From Methylophilaceae bacterium (GTDB lineage Bacteria; Pseudomonadota; Gammaproteobacteria; Burkholderiales; Methylophilaceae): a DNA stretch of 61,714 nt. The position numbers were made by a program, and so were the translations under genes. The notes below the pieces were generated by a model that was given only the letters and a program-made list of their open reading frames with translations, ran no database searches and was not told the origin of the DNA. The stretch spans positions 1 to 61,714 of the forward strand of contig JACMMS010000022.1 in NCBI GenBank assembly GCA_014378915.1, written 5' to 3'. Below are positions 15,569 through 23,730 of the stretch, piece by piece; position 1 is the stretch's first letter; each line of letters begins with the position of its first letter.

Positions 15569-16262
15569 CCAACCACCCTCGGCCAGATCTTTAGGTCTAG
15601 GTGGATGTGAGGTGTGCGGATTAGTATCGCGCTTACCTTCCGCTAATCCACCACTTAACTATTTGCAACTATGCGCACGTTGCCATAGCCCACTACACAG
15701 CCGAAAAAATAAAAGTTTATCTCGCAGTTGGGCATTGTTAGTCACGGCTTATCTGCTTTATATACCCGCTAATATGTTACCAATTATGGATACCAGCTCT
15801 TTATTTAACGCGCAACGCGACACTATCATGAGCGGTATTATTTACTTATGGCAAAGCGGTTCTTGGTCTTTGGCATTACTGGTATTTTTTGCCAGTATAG
15901 TGACGCCTCTTTTTAAGATGATTACACTCACTTTTTTGTTGTTATCAATACAGTTTAAAAATGCTTGGCACCCATTGCAGCGTACTAAACTGTATCGATT
16001 TTTACACAGCATAGGTCGTTGGTCTATGCTAGATATTTACATGGTGGCGATTTTAGTCACTTTAGTCCAAGTGAAATCCCTCACCGTGATTAAAGCTAGT
16101 CCAGGCGCGCTAGCCTTTGCTGCAGTGGTAGTATTAACCATGTTAGCGGTAGAAACTTTTGATCCACGGCTTCTATGGGATTCGGTTCTAGCCCAAAACA
16201 ATCAGCTGCAAAAAAAGTTCCATATAGATAATGAAAAAGCATTAAAGGAACAACATGAGTGA
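15522..16262 (+). CDS. pqiA: PqiA-like membrane protein, second half
   Basis: This protein of up to 246 residues is the second PqiA module: zinc-ribbon pairs CEVCGLV and CARCHSPLH, then four membrane helices with SWALLVTAYLLYIPANMLPIM, and the repeat of the family motif MLDIYMVAILVTLVQVK. The frame opens with TTG at 15522 and overlaps the first module by 47 bases. A later TTG at 15549 is an equally likely start, since the Cys motif begins only near 15606. Its stop overlaps the PqiB start by eight bases, so translation of the three genes is coupled. Confidence 0.85.
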   Translation: MIQEKCGHRLIFTQRNQPPSARSLGLGGCEVCGLVSRLPSANPPLNYLQLCARCHSPLHSRKNKSLSRSWALLVTAYLLYIPANMLPIMDTSSLFNAQRDTIMSGIIYLWQSGSWSLALLVFFASIVTPLFKMITLTFLLLSIQFKNAWHPLQRTKLYRFLHSIGRWSMLDIYMVAILVTLVQVKSLTVIKASPGALAFAAVVVLTMLAVETFDPRLLWDSVLAQNNQLQKKFHIDNEKALKEQHE

Positions 16263-17934
16263 TACACCACTTCCACCGTTAGAAAGCACATTACCAGAAC
16301 TGCCACAAAATAGCCAAATACCCAATTTAACTGTGCAACAACGTAGCTCTAGTGATGTGTCACTTATTTGGCTAATTCCACTGATTGCTATTTTAATTGG
16401 TCTATGGCTGGGTTTTCAGGCATTAACAGAGCGTGGCTCAACCATTACCATTACTTTTAAAACAGCTGAAGGTATCACTATTGGTACGCATATAAAATAT
16501 CGTAACGTCGATGTAGGTGAAGTCAAAAGTATCACCTTAAGTGAAGACCATAGCCAAGTAGAGGTAACCGCAAAGCTTGCTAAACAAGCTAAAAATATGC
16601 TGGTGAAAGATGCACGTTTTTGGGTAGTTAGACCTAGAATTTCTGGTGGTAGTGTAAGTGGTTTAGGCACTGTATTAGCCGGCGCGCACATTGGTATGGA
16701 TGCAGGAAAGTCCACAGATTCTGCACGAGAGTTTGTTGGCTTGGAAAGGCCGCCAATTGTCACAAGCGATGTTCCTGGTCACCAATACACGCTGCTTAGC
16801 GATGATATAGGATCATTAGATATTGGTTCTCCCGTGTATTTTCGCCATATACAGGCAGGCCAAGTAGTAGCGTTTGAGCTTAGCCCAAGTGGCAAACAAG
16901 TGATTGTAACTGTTTTTGTTAATACGCCTTACGACCGCTTTATTAATACTAATACACGCTTTTGGCACGCCAAAGGACTTGATATTAAGCTTGATAGTAA
17001 CGGTATAAAAATTAACACTGAGTCATTAGTTTCTATCTTGCTAGGCGGTGTTGCTTTTGAGAATATTGGCGATACTGAGCAACTGGCGCAGGCCCCAGAA
17101 AATACAGCATTCAGAGCATTTAGTAATCAAGATGAGGCGCTAAAAGTACCTGATATTAATATTTTACATGGTGTAATGGTATTTCAGGAGTCAGTACGTG
17201 GCTTATCACCTGGTGCGCAAATTGACTTCCGTGGCATTGTCATTGGTGAAGTGATATCAAATAGTATAGATTTTGATGTATCCACTAAAAAAATCAATGT
17301 GGTTGTGGCGGTAGACATTTATCCTGATCGCCTGCGCTCAAAAATCAGTAATACGCATCAGGCTAAGCAACTACCTTCTAACGAGTTACTTAGTGCATTG
17401 TTCAATAGAGGTTTGCGTGGACAATTACGCACTAGTAATCTACTCACAGGACAGCTATATATCGCTTTAGACTTTTTCCCTAATCTGCCAAAATCCTCGT
17501 TTAACACGAATAAAACACCTTTTGAAGTGCCTACAACACCGGGCAGCTTAGGCGAGTTACAAGTCAATTTAGCTTCAATTGCTAATAAGATAAATAAAGT
17601 TCCTTTTGAGGCGATAGGTAACGACTTGCATACAATCTTAAATAATGCAAATAGCTTAATCACTCAGCTAGATCAACAAATCGCACCAGATACACGTGAA
17701 ACCCTATCGGATTTACGTAGCACATTGGCTGAAGCAAAAACTGCAATTGCTGCAGCACAAGGCTCGTTAACAGCTATTGAAAATAGCGTAGGTACTGATG
17801 GTCAACTGCAACAAGACGCTCATCAAACCTTGCTTGAAGTCACCCGTGCAGCACAATCTACCCGTGCTTTAGTCGATTACTTAGAGCGACATCCTGAAGC
17901 GCTCATCAGCGGTAAGAAAGAAGATAGCGAATGA
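16255..17934 (+). CDS. pqiB: PqiB: MCE-domain intermembrane lipid transport protein
   Basis: This 559-residue protein has one N-terminal membrane helix (about 38-58, LIWLIPLIAILIGLWLGF) and then three MCE (MlaD) domains, at about 60-150, 175-265 and 295-400. Each has the strand pattern TITFKTAEGITIGTHIKYRNVDVGEV or similar. A C-terminal helical region (about 440-545) follows, which in PqiB forms the tunnel needle across the periplasm. The length matches E. coli PqiB (546). It takes lipid between inner-membrane PqiA and outer-membrane PqiC. The start is the ATG at 16255 within the stop region of the second pqiA module. Confidence 0.92.
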   Translation: MSDTPLPPLESTLPELPQNSQIPNLTVQQRSSSDVSLIWLIPLIAILIGLWLGFQALTERGSTITITFKTAEGITIGTHIKYRNVDVGEVKSITLSEDHSQVEVTAKLAKQAKNMLVKDARFWVVRPRISGGSVSGLGTVLAGAHIGMDAGKSTDSAREFVGLERPPIVTSDVPGHQYTLLSDDIGSLDIGSPVYFRHIQAGQVVAFELSPSGKQVIVTVFVNTPYDRFINTNTRFWHAKGLDIKLDSNGIKINTESLVSILLGGVAFENIGDTEQLAQAPENTAFRAFSNQDEALKVPDINILHGVMVFQESVRGLSPGAQIDFRGIVIGEVISNSIDFDVSTKKINVVVAVDIYPDRLRSKISNTHQAKQLPSNELLSALFNRGLRGQLRTSNLLTGQLYIALDFFPNLPKSSFNTNKTPFEVPTTPGSLGELQVNLASIANKINKVPFEAIGNDLHTILNNANSLITQLDQQIAPDTRETLSDLRSTLAEAKTAIAAAQGSLTAIENSVGTDGQLQQDAHQTLLEVTRAAQSTRALVDYLERHPEALISGKKEDSE

Positions 17935-18572
17935 GATTATTAACAGATGTAAAATTGAAGAAACTGGCTTGGTCAGTTGCTAGCTTAATAATGGCCACAG
18001 GCTGCGTGGGTACATCACCGAAAGAGAACTTTTACACCCTAAATAGCCAAGATTACTCTTTAATCCAGGCTGATAATAAGGTTCCAACAGCAATCAAATC
18101 CTTGCCGAATACTGTGATTAACATTACGCCTGTCAGTATTATCGAGGTGGTCGATCGCCCGCAAATAGTCATTAAACTTACGCCTAATAAAGTACAAATA
18201 TTAGAACAACAACGCTGGGCACAACCACTTAAAAATGAAATTGGCCGTGTAATTGCGAAAAACCTAAGCATATTACTCAATACAAACCTGGTAACTGCGT
18301 ACCCTACTAATACAATGAATACAAATTTAGTAGGCTATAAAGTGCAACTCAATGTACAACAATTTGAATCAAATTTAGGCTCAAATGCCACAGTAACCAT
18401 TAACTACACGGTGCGTAGAGTGTCAGACAATCAAATATTGAGCAATACAATAACCACTAATCAAGCCATATCTGGCAATAATTACAGTGATTTAGTACTT
18501 GCACATAGCAAAGCTATAGGCATTATTAGTAGTGAAATTGCTAAGACAATTGTAGGAATGGCTACTCAATAA
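17931..18572 (+). CDS. pqiC: PqiC: ABC-type transport auxiliary lipoprotein
   Basis: This 213-residue protein has a signal sequence ending in the lipobox MATGC, so it is anchored by Cys in the outer membrane. The following NFYTLNSQDY is the characteristic start of the PqiC/YmbA (DUF330) family, and it has the DRPQIVIKLTPNKVQILEQQRWAQPL motif, with W-A-x-P-L conserved. It completes the pqi lipid bridge by binding the PqiB tunnel at the outer membrane. ATG at 17931 overlaps the PqiB stop by four bases. Its stop lies one base from the convergent AsmA gene. Confidence 0.9.
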   Translation: MRLLTDVKLKKLAWSVASLIMATGCVGTSPKENFYTLNSQDYSLIQADNKVPTAIKSLPNTVINITPVSIIEVVDRPQIVIKLTPNKVQILEQQRWAQPLKNEIGRVIAKNLSILLNTNLVTAYPTNTMNTNLVGYKVQLNVQQFESNLGSNATVTINYTVRRVSDNQILSNTITTNQAISGNNYSDLVLAHSKAIGIISSEIAKTIVGMATQ

Positions 18573-18573
18573 G

Positions 18574-20607
18574 TTATGGTGTTTTACCCGCAACACTGTT
18601 TTTAACTGAGTTTTTTACTGGAGGTGCCTGCGCCTCTTTAATTATCCGTCCGCATTCACTTTCAACGCCTGGTCCCAAATCAAGTAATGGTATTATGACC
18701 AATAATGGGTTGAGGATACTCAGCGCAACAGCACCTAAGCCACGCGCTGCAATTTTGCCTTTATTCACATTAATAGCTGGGTTTGCAAAGTTACCCGTTA
18801 CATAAATTGGCGTGCTTAATGCAACAAAACTGGTATTTTTAGTTTTAGGATTTAACGTTAAATCCAACTTTTCTTGATTTAAATTCACCGTACCATTGCC
18901 AAATATGGTGCTTACTTCAGTATCTAACAATAAAGCATTTGTCTGCATAACGCCATGTTTGACATGAAAATCGGCTACAGCGCAATTAAGATTAATAATT
19001 TTGTCGCCTGCGATTTTTAATTGCAGAATCTCATCTAAATGCAGGCCGATTTTTTCAATTAACAGCTTACTTAGTTTGCCTTTTTCTACCACCAAACTCA
19101 CGCGGCCATTAGCGGTCCCTAACATACGATCGATAGAGTTTCCTTGCCCAGATAAATCAAAATCACCATTAATTTGACCCACACTGTTTTCGGTTAAGTC
19201 AATTGTTGGAAATAGTTTTGATAATACAACTTTACGTACATTAATTTTTGCAGTGGCTTGCATCGGGTTTTGTTGACCATTTAATGTAATAGTTGATTTT
19301 AAATGCCCGCCCGCAAAGCCAAAATCCAATGGACTCAGTTTCAGTACTGAGTTTTGCATGGTTAAATGCACCACTAGATTGTCTAGAGGTAGCGCTTTAT
19401 CGCGTAAAATGGAATTAGCTTTAAGCGATACATCTGCATCTAAGCTATTCCAGCGATCTGTTTTGAATGGCACATTGGGTAATACGCGGTGATCATCTGG
19501 TGTGACAGATGTTGCAACCACTTTAGCCGTATTATCAGTTGGTTTGACCTCTATTTTTTTGGCACCAATTAAAGGCCCCAAATCGTTCAAATCTAATACT
19601 TTAGATACCAACTTGCTTCGCATCATGGGCCGACTGCCACTATTATCAAAAGCGATGCTTCCTGCAATATCACTTTTGCCAATAACACCATTAAATTTAT
19701 TAAATTGCCAAAGCTTAGCGTAATGTTTCACATGCCCAGACACACTATATGCATGGCTTTCAGGAAAAGTTAATTCAAGAAGTTGGAACAATGCCGCTAA
19801 ATTATCACCTTTAATAGCAAGTTGCATATCCATCGCTGTCAGCTTAAGTAGGCTGGTGATACTGCCATCACCTTTTACATTAGTCTTACCTAAAGTGGCA
19901 TCAAATTTGATTGGGTATGCAGTATTTTGATCATTCAATGATAAAACAGAACCGCCTGCACCCTGCGCCTTTAATGCAACACCTTTATAAAAGCCATTGG
20001 CTTTAAAAGTAACGCCACTTTGAGTATCTCCACTTAACTTAATGTCGTTGAGATCTAATTTAATATTTTTCGATGTATCATTTTGATTTGGTAGACCCTT
20101 ACTTGATAGTTGCGCGCGAATGCTCGTACTTTGTTTTGTATCATCGTATCCAATTACACCCTTATCCAAAGTTAAACTGCCTATAGGAATACGCGCATTA
20201 TCATCAGATTGCTGCATATCCAATAACCAAGACTTTTTACCGTCAGGAGCTAACTCTAAAAATACAGTAGGCTTAGTCAGCTTGACTTCAGGAAACTCGA
20301 GCTTAAGCTTTAAAAGTGAAATTAATTTGATGGTAAATATCACCTCTTCGGCATTAAACATTTCTGGTTGTTTAGCCCAACTTGGATTAGAAAATGTCAC
20401 ATTTTTCGCATATATATGAGGGGCTGGCCAACCTGATTTAACATCTAAATCGCCTTTAATGATTAATTCACGTCCCGTTTTTTCAGACACTAAATGTTGC
20501 AGGGGTGCGCGCGCCCAATTCCAGCCAAATATAAATATAAATAGCGTGATAGCAATTAAAATAATGGTTAAAGTCGTAAAGAATAATTTAAATATTTTAA
20601 TTGGCAT
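18574..20607 (-). CDS. AsmA-family protein (AsmA/YhjG-like)
   Basis: This protein of about 677 residues has one N-terminal membrane helix (FFTTLTIILIAITLFIFIFG) and the AsmA start GRELIIKGDLDVKSGWPAPHIYAKNVTFSN. The long beta-rich periplasmic part ends with the AsmA C-terminal domain (DLSGQGNSIDRMLGTANG) and a hydrophobic tail (LGAVALSILNPLLVIIPLLD) followed by a Cys. AsmA-like proteins are bridge-type lipid carriers between membranes. I chose the ATG at 20607; the frame is open up to TTG at 20679 but this would put 24 extra residues before the helix. It converges with the pqi operon, a second lipid-transport system. Confidence 0.85.
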   Translation of the reverse strand: MPIKIFKLFFTTLTIILIAITLFIFIFGWNWARAPLQHLVSEKTGRELIIKGDLDVKSGWPAPHIYAKNVTFSNPSWAKQPEMFNAEEVIFTIKLISLLKLKLEFPEVKLTKPTVFLELAPDGKKSWLLDMQQSDDNARIPIGSLTLDKGVIGYDDTKQSTSIRAQLSSKGLPNQNDTSKNIKLDLNDIKLSGDTQSGVTFKANGFYKGVALKAQGAGGSVLSLNDQNTAYPIKFDATLGKTNVKGDGSITSLLKLTAMDMQLAIKGDNLAALFQLLELTFPESHAYSVSGHVKHYAKLWQFNKFNGVIGKSDIAGSIAFDNSGSRPMMRSKLVSKVLDLNDLGPLIGAKKIEVKPTDNTAKVVATSVTPDDHRVLPNVPFKTDRWNSLDADVSLKANSILRDKALPLDNLVVHLTMQNSVLKLSPLDFGFAGGHLKSTITLNGQQNPMQATAKINVRKVVLSKLFPTIDLTENSVGQINGDFDLSGQGNSIDRMLGTANGRVSLVVEKGKLSKLLIEKIGLHLDEILQLKIAGDKIINLNCAVADFHVKHGVMQTNALLLDTEVSTIFGNGTVNLNQEKLDLTLNPKTKNTSFVALSTPIYVTGNFANPAINVNKGKIAARGLGAVALSILNPLLVIIPLLDLGPGVESECGRIIKEAQAPPVKNSVKNSVAGKTP
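18579..18603 (+). terminator. Weak terminator-like hairpin after pqiC
   Basis: GTGTT (18579-18583) pairs with AACAC (18592-18596) over an eight-base loop and is followed by TGTTTTT. It lies seven bases after the pqiC stop and inside the 3' end of the convergent AsmA gene. The stem is short, so its strength is doubtful. Confidence 0.3.
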
Positions 20608-20728
20608 ATACGATTTTTTTGGTTGTTTTACTAGCCATTTATATAAACAATAATAGACAAAGCCATTTAAATTAATCAATAATTTAGATTAAATTAAATG
20701 GCTAATTAATTGATTATAAATAAAGTAA

Positions 20729-21283
20729 TTAAGCTAAATTCATGCGGCTAGATTCAAATAGAAACCAAGTACGCTGTTCTGTTTCATCTATCCATACTTC
20801 TATTAAGCTCGTTGTTGCTATGTCTTTGTGCTTTTCACACACACCGTGTGCTTCACGCAAACGTGAGACTATGGTTTTATTGTCATCACATAGTTCGGCC
20901 AACATATCTAATGGCTCAACATATTGAGCATCATTATCTAAAATACGTTGAGTGCGTGAAATGTGCCCGATTGAACGCAATGTTGAGCCGCCTAGCTTAC
21001 GAATACGCTCTGCAATAGGGTCTGTCATCCCATATAATTGCGTTGCTTGCTCATCTAACATGAGGTGATAATCGCGGAAATGTGGACCACTCATGTGCCA
21101 ATGAAAGTTTTTTGTTTTCAAATAAAGTGCGAATACATCGGCTAATACACCATTCATGGCGGCAGCAATATCACGAGTTGCATTACCTTTTAAATCCGTC
21201 GGTGTAGCGAGTGGGGCAACACGACGTTTTACTAAATCCAATACTTTTTTCTCACCTATTTTTTTGCTAATAGTTTTAGCCAT
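20729..21283 (-). CDS. dps: Dps-family DNA-binding ferritin
   Basis: This 184-residue protein has the Dps ferroxidase ligands with exact family spacing: His61 (NFHWHM), His73 (DYHLMLDE), Asp88 and Glu92 (TDPIAER), as in E. coli His51/His63/Asp78/Glu82. The Lys-rich N-terminus (about 25 residues, MAKTISKKIGEKK, KRR) would bind DNA. Dps forms a 12-mer that oxidises iron with peroxide and protects the chromosome in starvation. It is a single gene with its own start region, between AsmA and a BON-domain stress protein on the same strand, from which it is 39 bases away. Confidence 0.95.
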   Translation of the reverse strand: MAKTISKKIGEKKVLDLVKRRVAPLATPTDLKGNATRDIAAAMNGVLADVFALYLKTKNFHWHMSGPHFRDYHLMLDEQATQLYGMTDPIAERIRKLGGSTLRSIGHISRTQRILDNDAQYVEPLDMLAELCDDNKTIVSRLREAHGVCEKHKDIATTSLIEVWIDETEQRTWFLFESSRMNLA

Positions 21284-21322
21284 TTTAATTCCTTAGTTAA
21301 CAATAAATTTAAAAACTATCAA

Positions 21323-21790
21323 CTACATAGGGTCTGGAGTTGGTTCTATTACTGGCATATCTGTCAGGGGAGCTCGCGCCTGAGACTTTTCTGAGGCGGC
21401 TGGCATGTCCATAGATACAGGTTTTTCCGTAGATACGGTACTTTCTACGACTTGAGCAGCGCCTGCAGAACGTGCAATTTGTAATACTCTATCAACTTCT
21501 GCTTGACTTGACACAGTACCAGATAGCGTAACTGCGCCATTCATTGTTTCCACATTAACTTTAGTAACATTAACGCCCTGTTCTTGTGCTAGCTGATCTT
21601 TAATCATTGACGTCAACTCAGTATCTGACCTTGGGGTATCGCCATAATAAGATGGCGGTAAAGAGCGTTTAATCGTTGAATTATTACCAACAGTTTCGAC
21701 CGCATTAGCACTTGGAAAAATTGAAAGGGATAAAGCCACTGTAAGTAAGCTGGTTAATAAAATAGGATTAGTTTTGTTTAATATATGCAT
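21323..21790 (-). CDS. BON-domain periplasmic protein (OsmY-like)
   Basis: This 155-residue protein starts with a signal peptide (ILLTSLLTVALSLSIFPSANA). It has one BON domain (about 58-122) with the pattern DTELTSMIKDQLAQEQGVNV, MNGAVTLSGTVSSQAEVDRVLQIA and VVESTVSTEK. The Pro-rich tail contains PVIEPTPDPM. BON proteins such as OsmY bind phospholipid or stabilise the envelope in stress. Only one BON copy is present against two in OsmY. It probably shares stress induction with dps, downstream on the same strand. ATG at 21790 is preceded by AAGGAAA. Confidence 0.87.
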   Translation of the reverse strand: MHILNKTNPILLTSLLTVALSLSIFPSANAVETVGNNSTIKRSLPPSYYGDTPRSDTELTSMIKDQLAQEQGVNVTKVNVETMNGAVTLSGTVSSQAEVDRVLQIARSAGAAQVVESTVSTEKPVSMDMPAASEKSQARAPLTDMPVIEPTPDPM

Positions 21791-22213
21791 GATTATTTTC
21801 CTTTATGTTTAGCCATTTAATTAGCAAATATTTTAGTTAAATCGTGTATTCAAGCACTGCTATAAATGTTGATTTAACTTTTCAGTTCGAAATAGCTTGT
21901 AAGCATTATTTGTGAATTATGTCTTTGAAAATAACCGCATTTGTCTGGTTTTTTTGTAAGAAATATCTGACATAATTTATTATATGTCGATGTAAAAAAT
22001 TACTAATAATTGGAATCAATACACTTACATTAATGACTAAATAAATGACTCGCTGTACAAAAAACAGGAACGAAGTGCTGAACATATAGTAAAGAAATAA
22101 GCATATTCATTGTTGACGATGATTTATTCATGAGCACATTGCACGCAGAATATTTAGTGTCAGGTGAGTGAAGATTACGCTAGAAATGATGATTGCTTAG
22201 TATTTTAAACCTA
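21791..22213. other. Intergenic region with a regulator remnant
   Basis: These 423 AT-rich bases hold the promoter side of the BON gene and the remnant at 22088-22171. Two single TGTAAG half-sites occur (near 21897 and 21955), but neither has a good partner 11 bp away. No other gene was seen. Confidence 0.6.
22088..22171 (+). pseudogene. Receiver-domain remnant of a response regulator
   Basis: The plus strand reads KEISIFIVDDDLFMSTLHAE, then YLVSGE and TGA. IFIVDDDLFM is the beta-1 strand and acidic pocket that starts a receiver domain. There is no start codon (a TGA lies just upstream in frame), and nothing recognisable follows the stop. The match is about 20 residues, so this is a relic, and chance similarity cannot be fully excluded. 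Confidence 0.4.
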
Positions 22214-23695
22214 TTATTTAGCAGCACTTTTTGTCGGATTACTATGATCTAATTTACTCAGCTCACTACTATCCCAACCGCCGCCTAATGACTTAATCAG
22301 CAATACAACGGCTGATAGTTGGCTGCTCTGCACATTGAGTGCAGCTCTTTCATTATTCAGTGCAATAGCTTGGGCGTTGACCACGTTGATATAGGTTACT
22401 ATTCCGGCCTTGTACTGATTTGTGGCAATCTGTGCAGATTCTCGTGCTGATTTGACCGCATCTGCCTGTAATTGAGCCTCTTCATCAAGAATGCCTAATG
22501 CAACTAGGTTATCTTCTACTTCCTGAAACGCAATGAGTACAGATTGACGGTAATTTGTTGCTGTTTCATCATAAACAGCCACCGCTTGTGCGGTTTTTGC
22601 CTTACGCAAGCCACCATCAAATATGGTTTGTGCCAGCGCAGAACCTAATGTCCAGAACCGACTAGGGTAATCTAACCACTGCGAAAAACTGCGACTTTGA
22701 AAACCTAAAGTAGCTGAAAGCGTTAACGCTGGATAGTATGCTGCCTCGGTCACACCAATCTTAGCATTCGCGGAAGCAGCACGACGCTCAGCAGCCGCAA
22801 CGTCAGGGCGACGCTCTAATAACGCTGAAGGAATGCCTAGCGGAATTGCGGGCGGGGTGGTCACAAAAGCTGTGGTCGCAACTGGAATAGAAAAATCAGC
22901 TGGCGCTTTGCCTATAAGAACGGCAATTGCGTGCTCCATTTGGGCACGTTGTATACCCACGTCCACAGCTTGTGCTTTCGCTGATTTAAGCTGGGTTTCA
23001 GCAGCTACAACATCAGCTCGCGCTACAACACCAACTGCGTACTGGTTTTGCGTAAGTTTGAGCGATTTTTCATAAGCAGCGACAGTATCATCAAATAGTT
23101 GCTTTCTAGCATCGGCAATGCGCAACATATAGTAATCTTGCGCCAACACTGCCTGAGCACTTAGCTTTGCGGCTTCAATATCGGCAGCGCTTGCCTGCAA
23201 ACTGGTATCACCCGCTTCAACTGAGCGTTTGACACGACCCCAGATATCAGGCTCCCAACTGGCATCTGCATTGACGCGGTAAGTGCTATTAATTGTAGGG
23301 TCATAATTAGTTGCATTGGTATTATTGGTGGCATATTTATTACGGCTAAAAGATAAACCACCCGTTACCGTTGGGTAATAGTCTGCGCGCGCTTGCTGCA
23401 ATAGAGCGCGTGCTTGAGCATATTGAGCCTCTACAGCTTTAATATTGAGATTTGACACCTCGACTTGCGCCACCAGAACATTTAGCTCGCTATCACCAAA
23501 CAGCTCCCACCATTTTCCTTTAGGTAACGTATCTTGTGGCGCAGCTAATTTCCAGCCTTGCTGCTCTTTAAAAGCTACTGCGGCTTGCACTTCAGGTTTT
23601 ACATAATTAGGGCCCATGGTACAGGCGCTCAGCATGCAGCCTACTGCCAAACTGGCAATGACCGCTAATTGTAAAATCCGATTTAAATTAGGCAT
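22214..23695 (-). CDS. NodT-family RND outer-membrane lipoprotein channel
   Basis: This 493-residue protein has a lipoprotein signal ending near LSACTMGPNYVKPEV, the NodT/OprM hallmark. The two OEP repeats (about 65-255 and 280-470) contain YRVNADASWEPDIWG, ERRPDVAAAERR and the C-terminal GWDSSEL. It is the outer-membrane duct for the MdtABC pump encoded directly upstream on the same strand (36 bases after the MdtC stop). E. coli uses the remote TolC; here a dedicated channel is in the operon, a common arrangement in beta- and gammaproteobacteria. Confidence 0.93.
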   Translation of the reverse strand: MPNLNRILQLAVIASLAVGCMLSACTMGPNYVKPEVQAAVAFKEQQGWKLAAPQDTLPKGKWWELFGDSELNVLVAQVEVSNLNIKAVEAQYAQARALLQQARADYYPTVTGGLSFSRNKYATNNTNATNYDPTINSTYRVNADASWEPDIWGRVKRSVEAGDTSLQASAADIEAAKLSAQAVLAQDYYMLRIADARKQLFDDTVAAYEKSLKLTQNQYAVGVVARADVVAAETQLKSAKAQAVDVGIQRAQMEHAIAVLIGKAPADFSIPVATTAFVTTPPAIPLGIPSALLERRPDVAAAERRAASANAKIGVTEAAYYPALTLSATLGFQSRSFSQWLDYPSRFWTLGSALAQTIFDGGLRKAKTAQAVAVYDETATNYRQSVLIAFQEVEDNLVALGILDEEAQLQADAVKSARESAQIATNQYKAGIVTYINVVNAQAIALNNERAALNVQSSQLSAVVLLIKSLGGGWDSSELSKLDHSNPTKSAAK

Positions 23696-23730
23696 TACAA
23701 CAACTCCTCATCAAACTATTTTTGCAAACT

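Noticed and set aside
20608-20679. N-terminal extension of AsmA from TTG
   Set aside because: Places 24 residues before the family-typical start MPIKIFKLFF; ATG at 20607 fits better.
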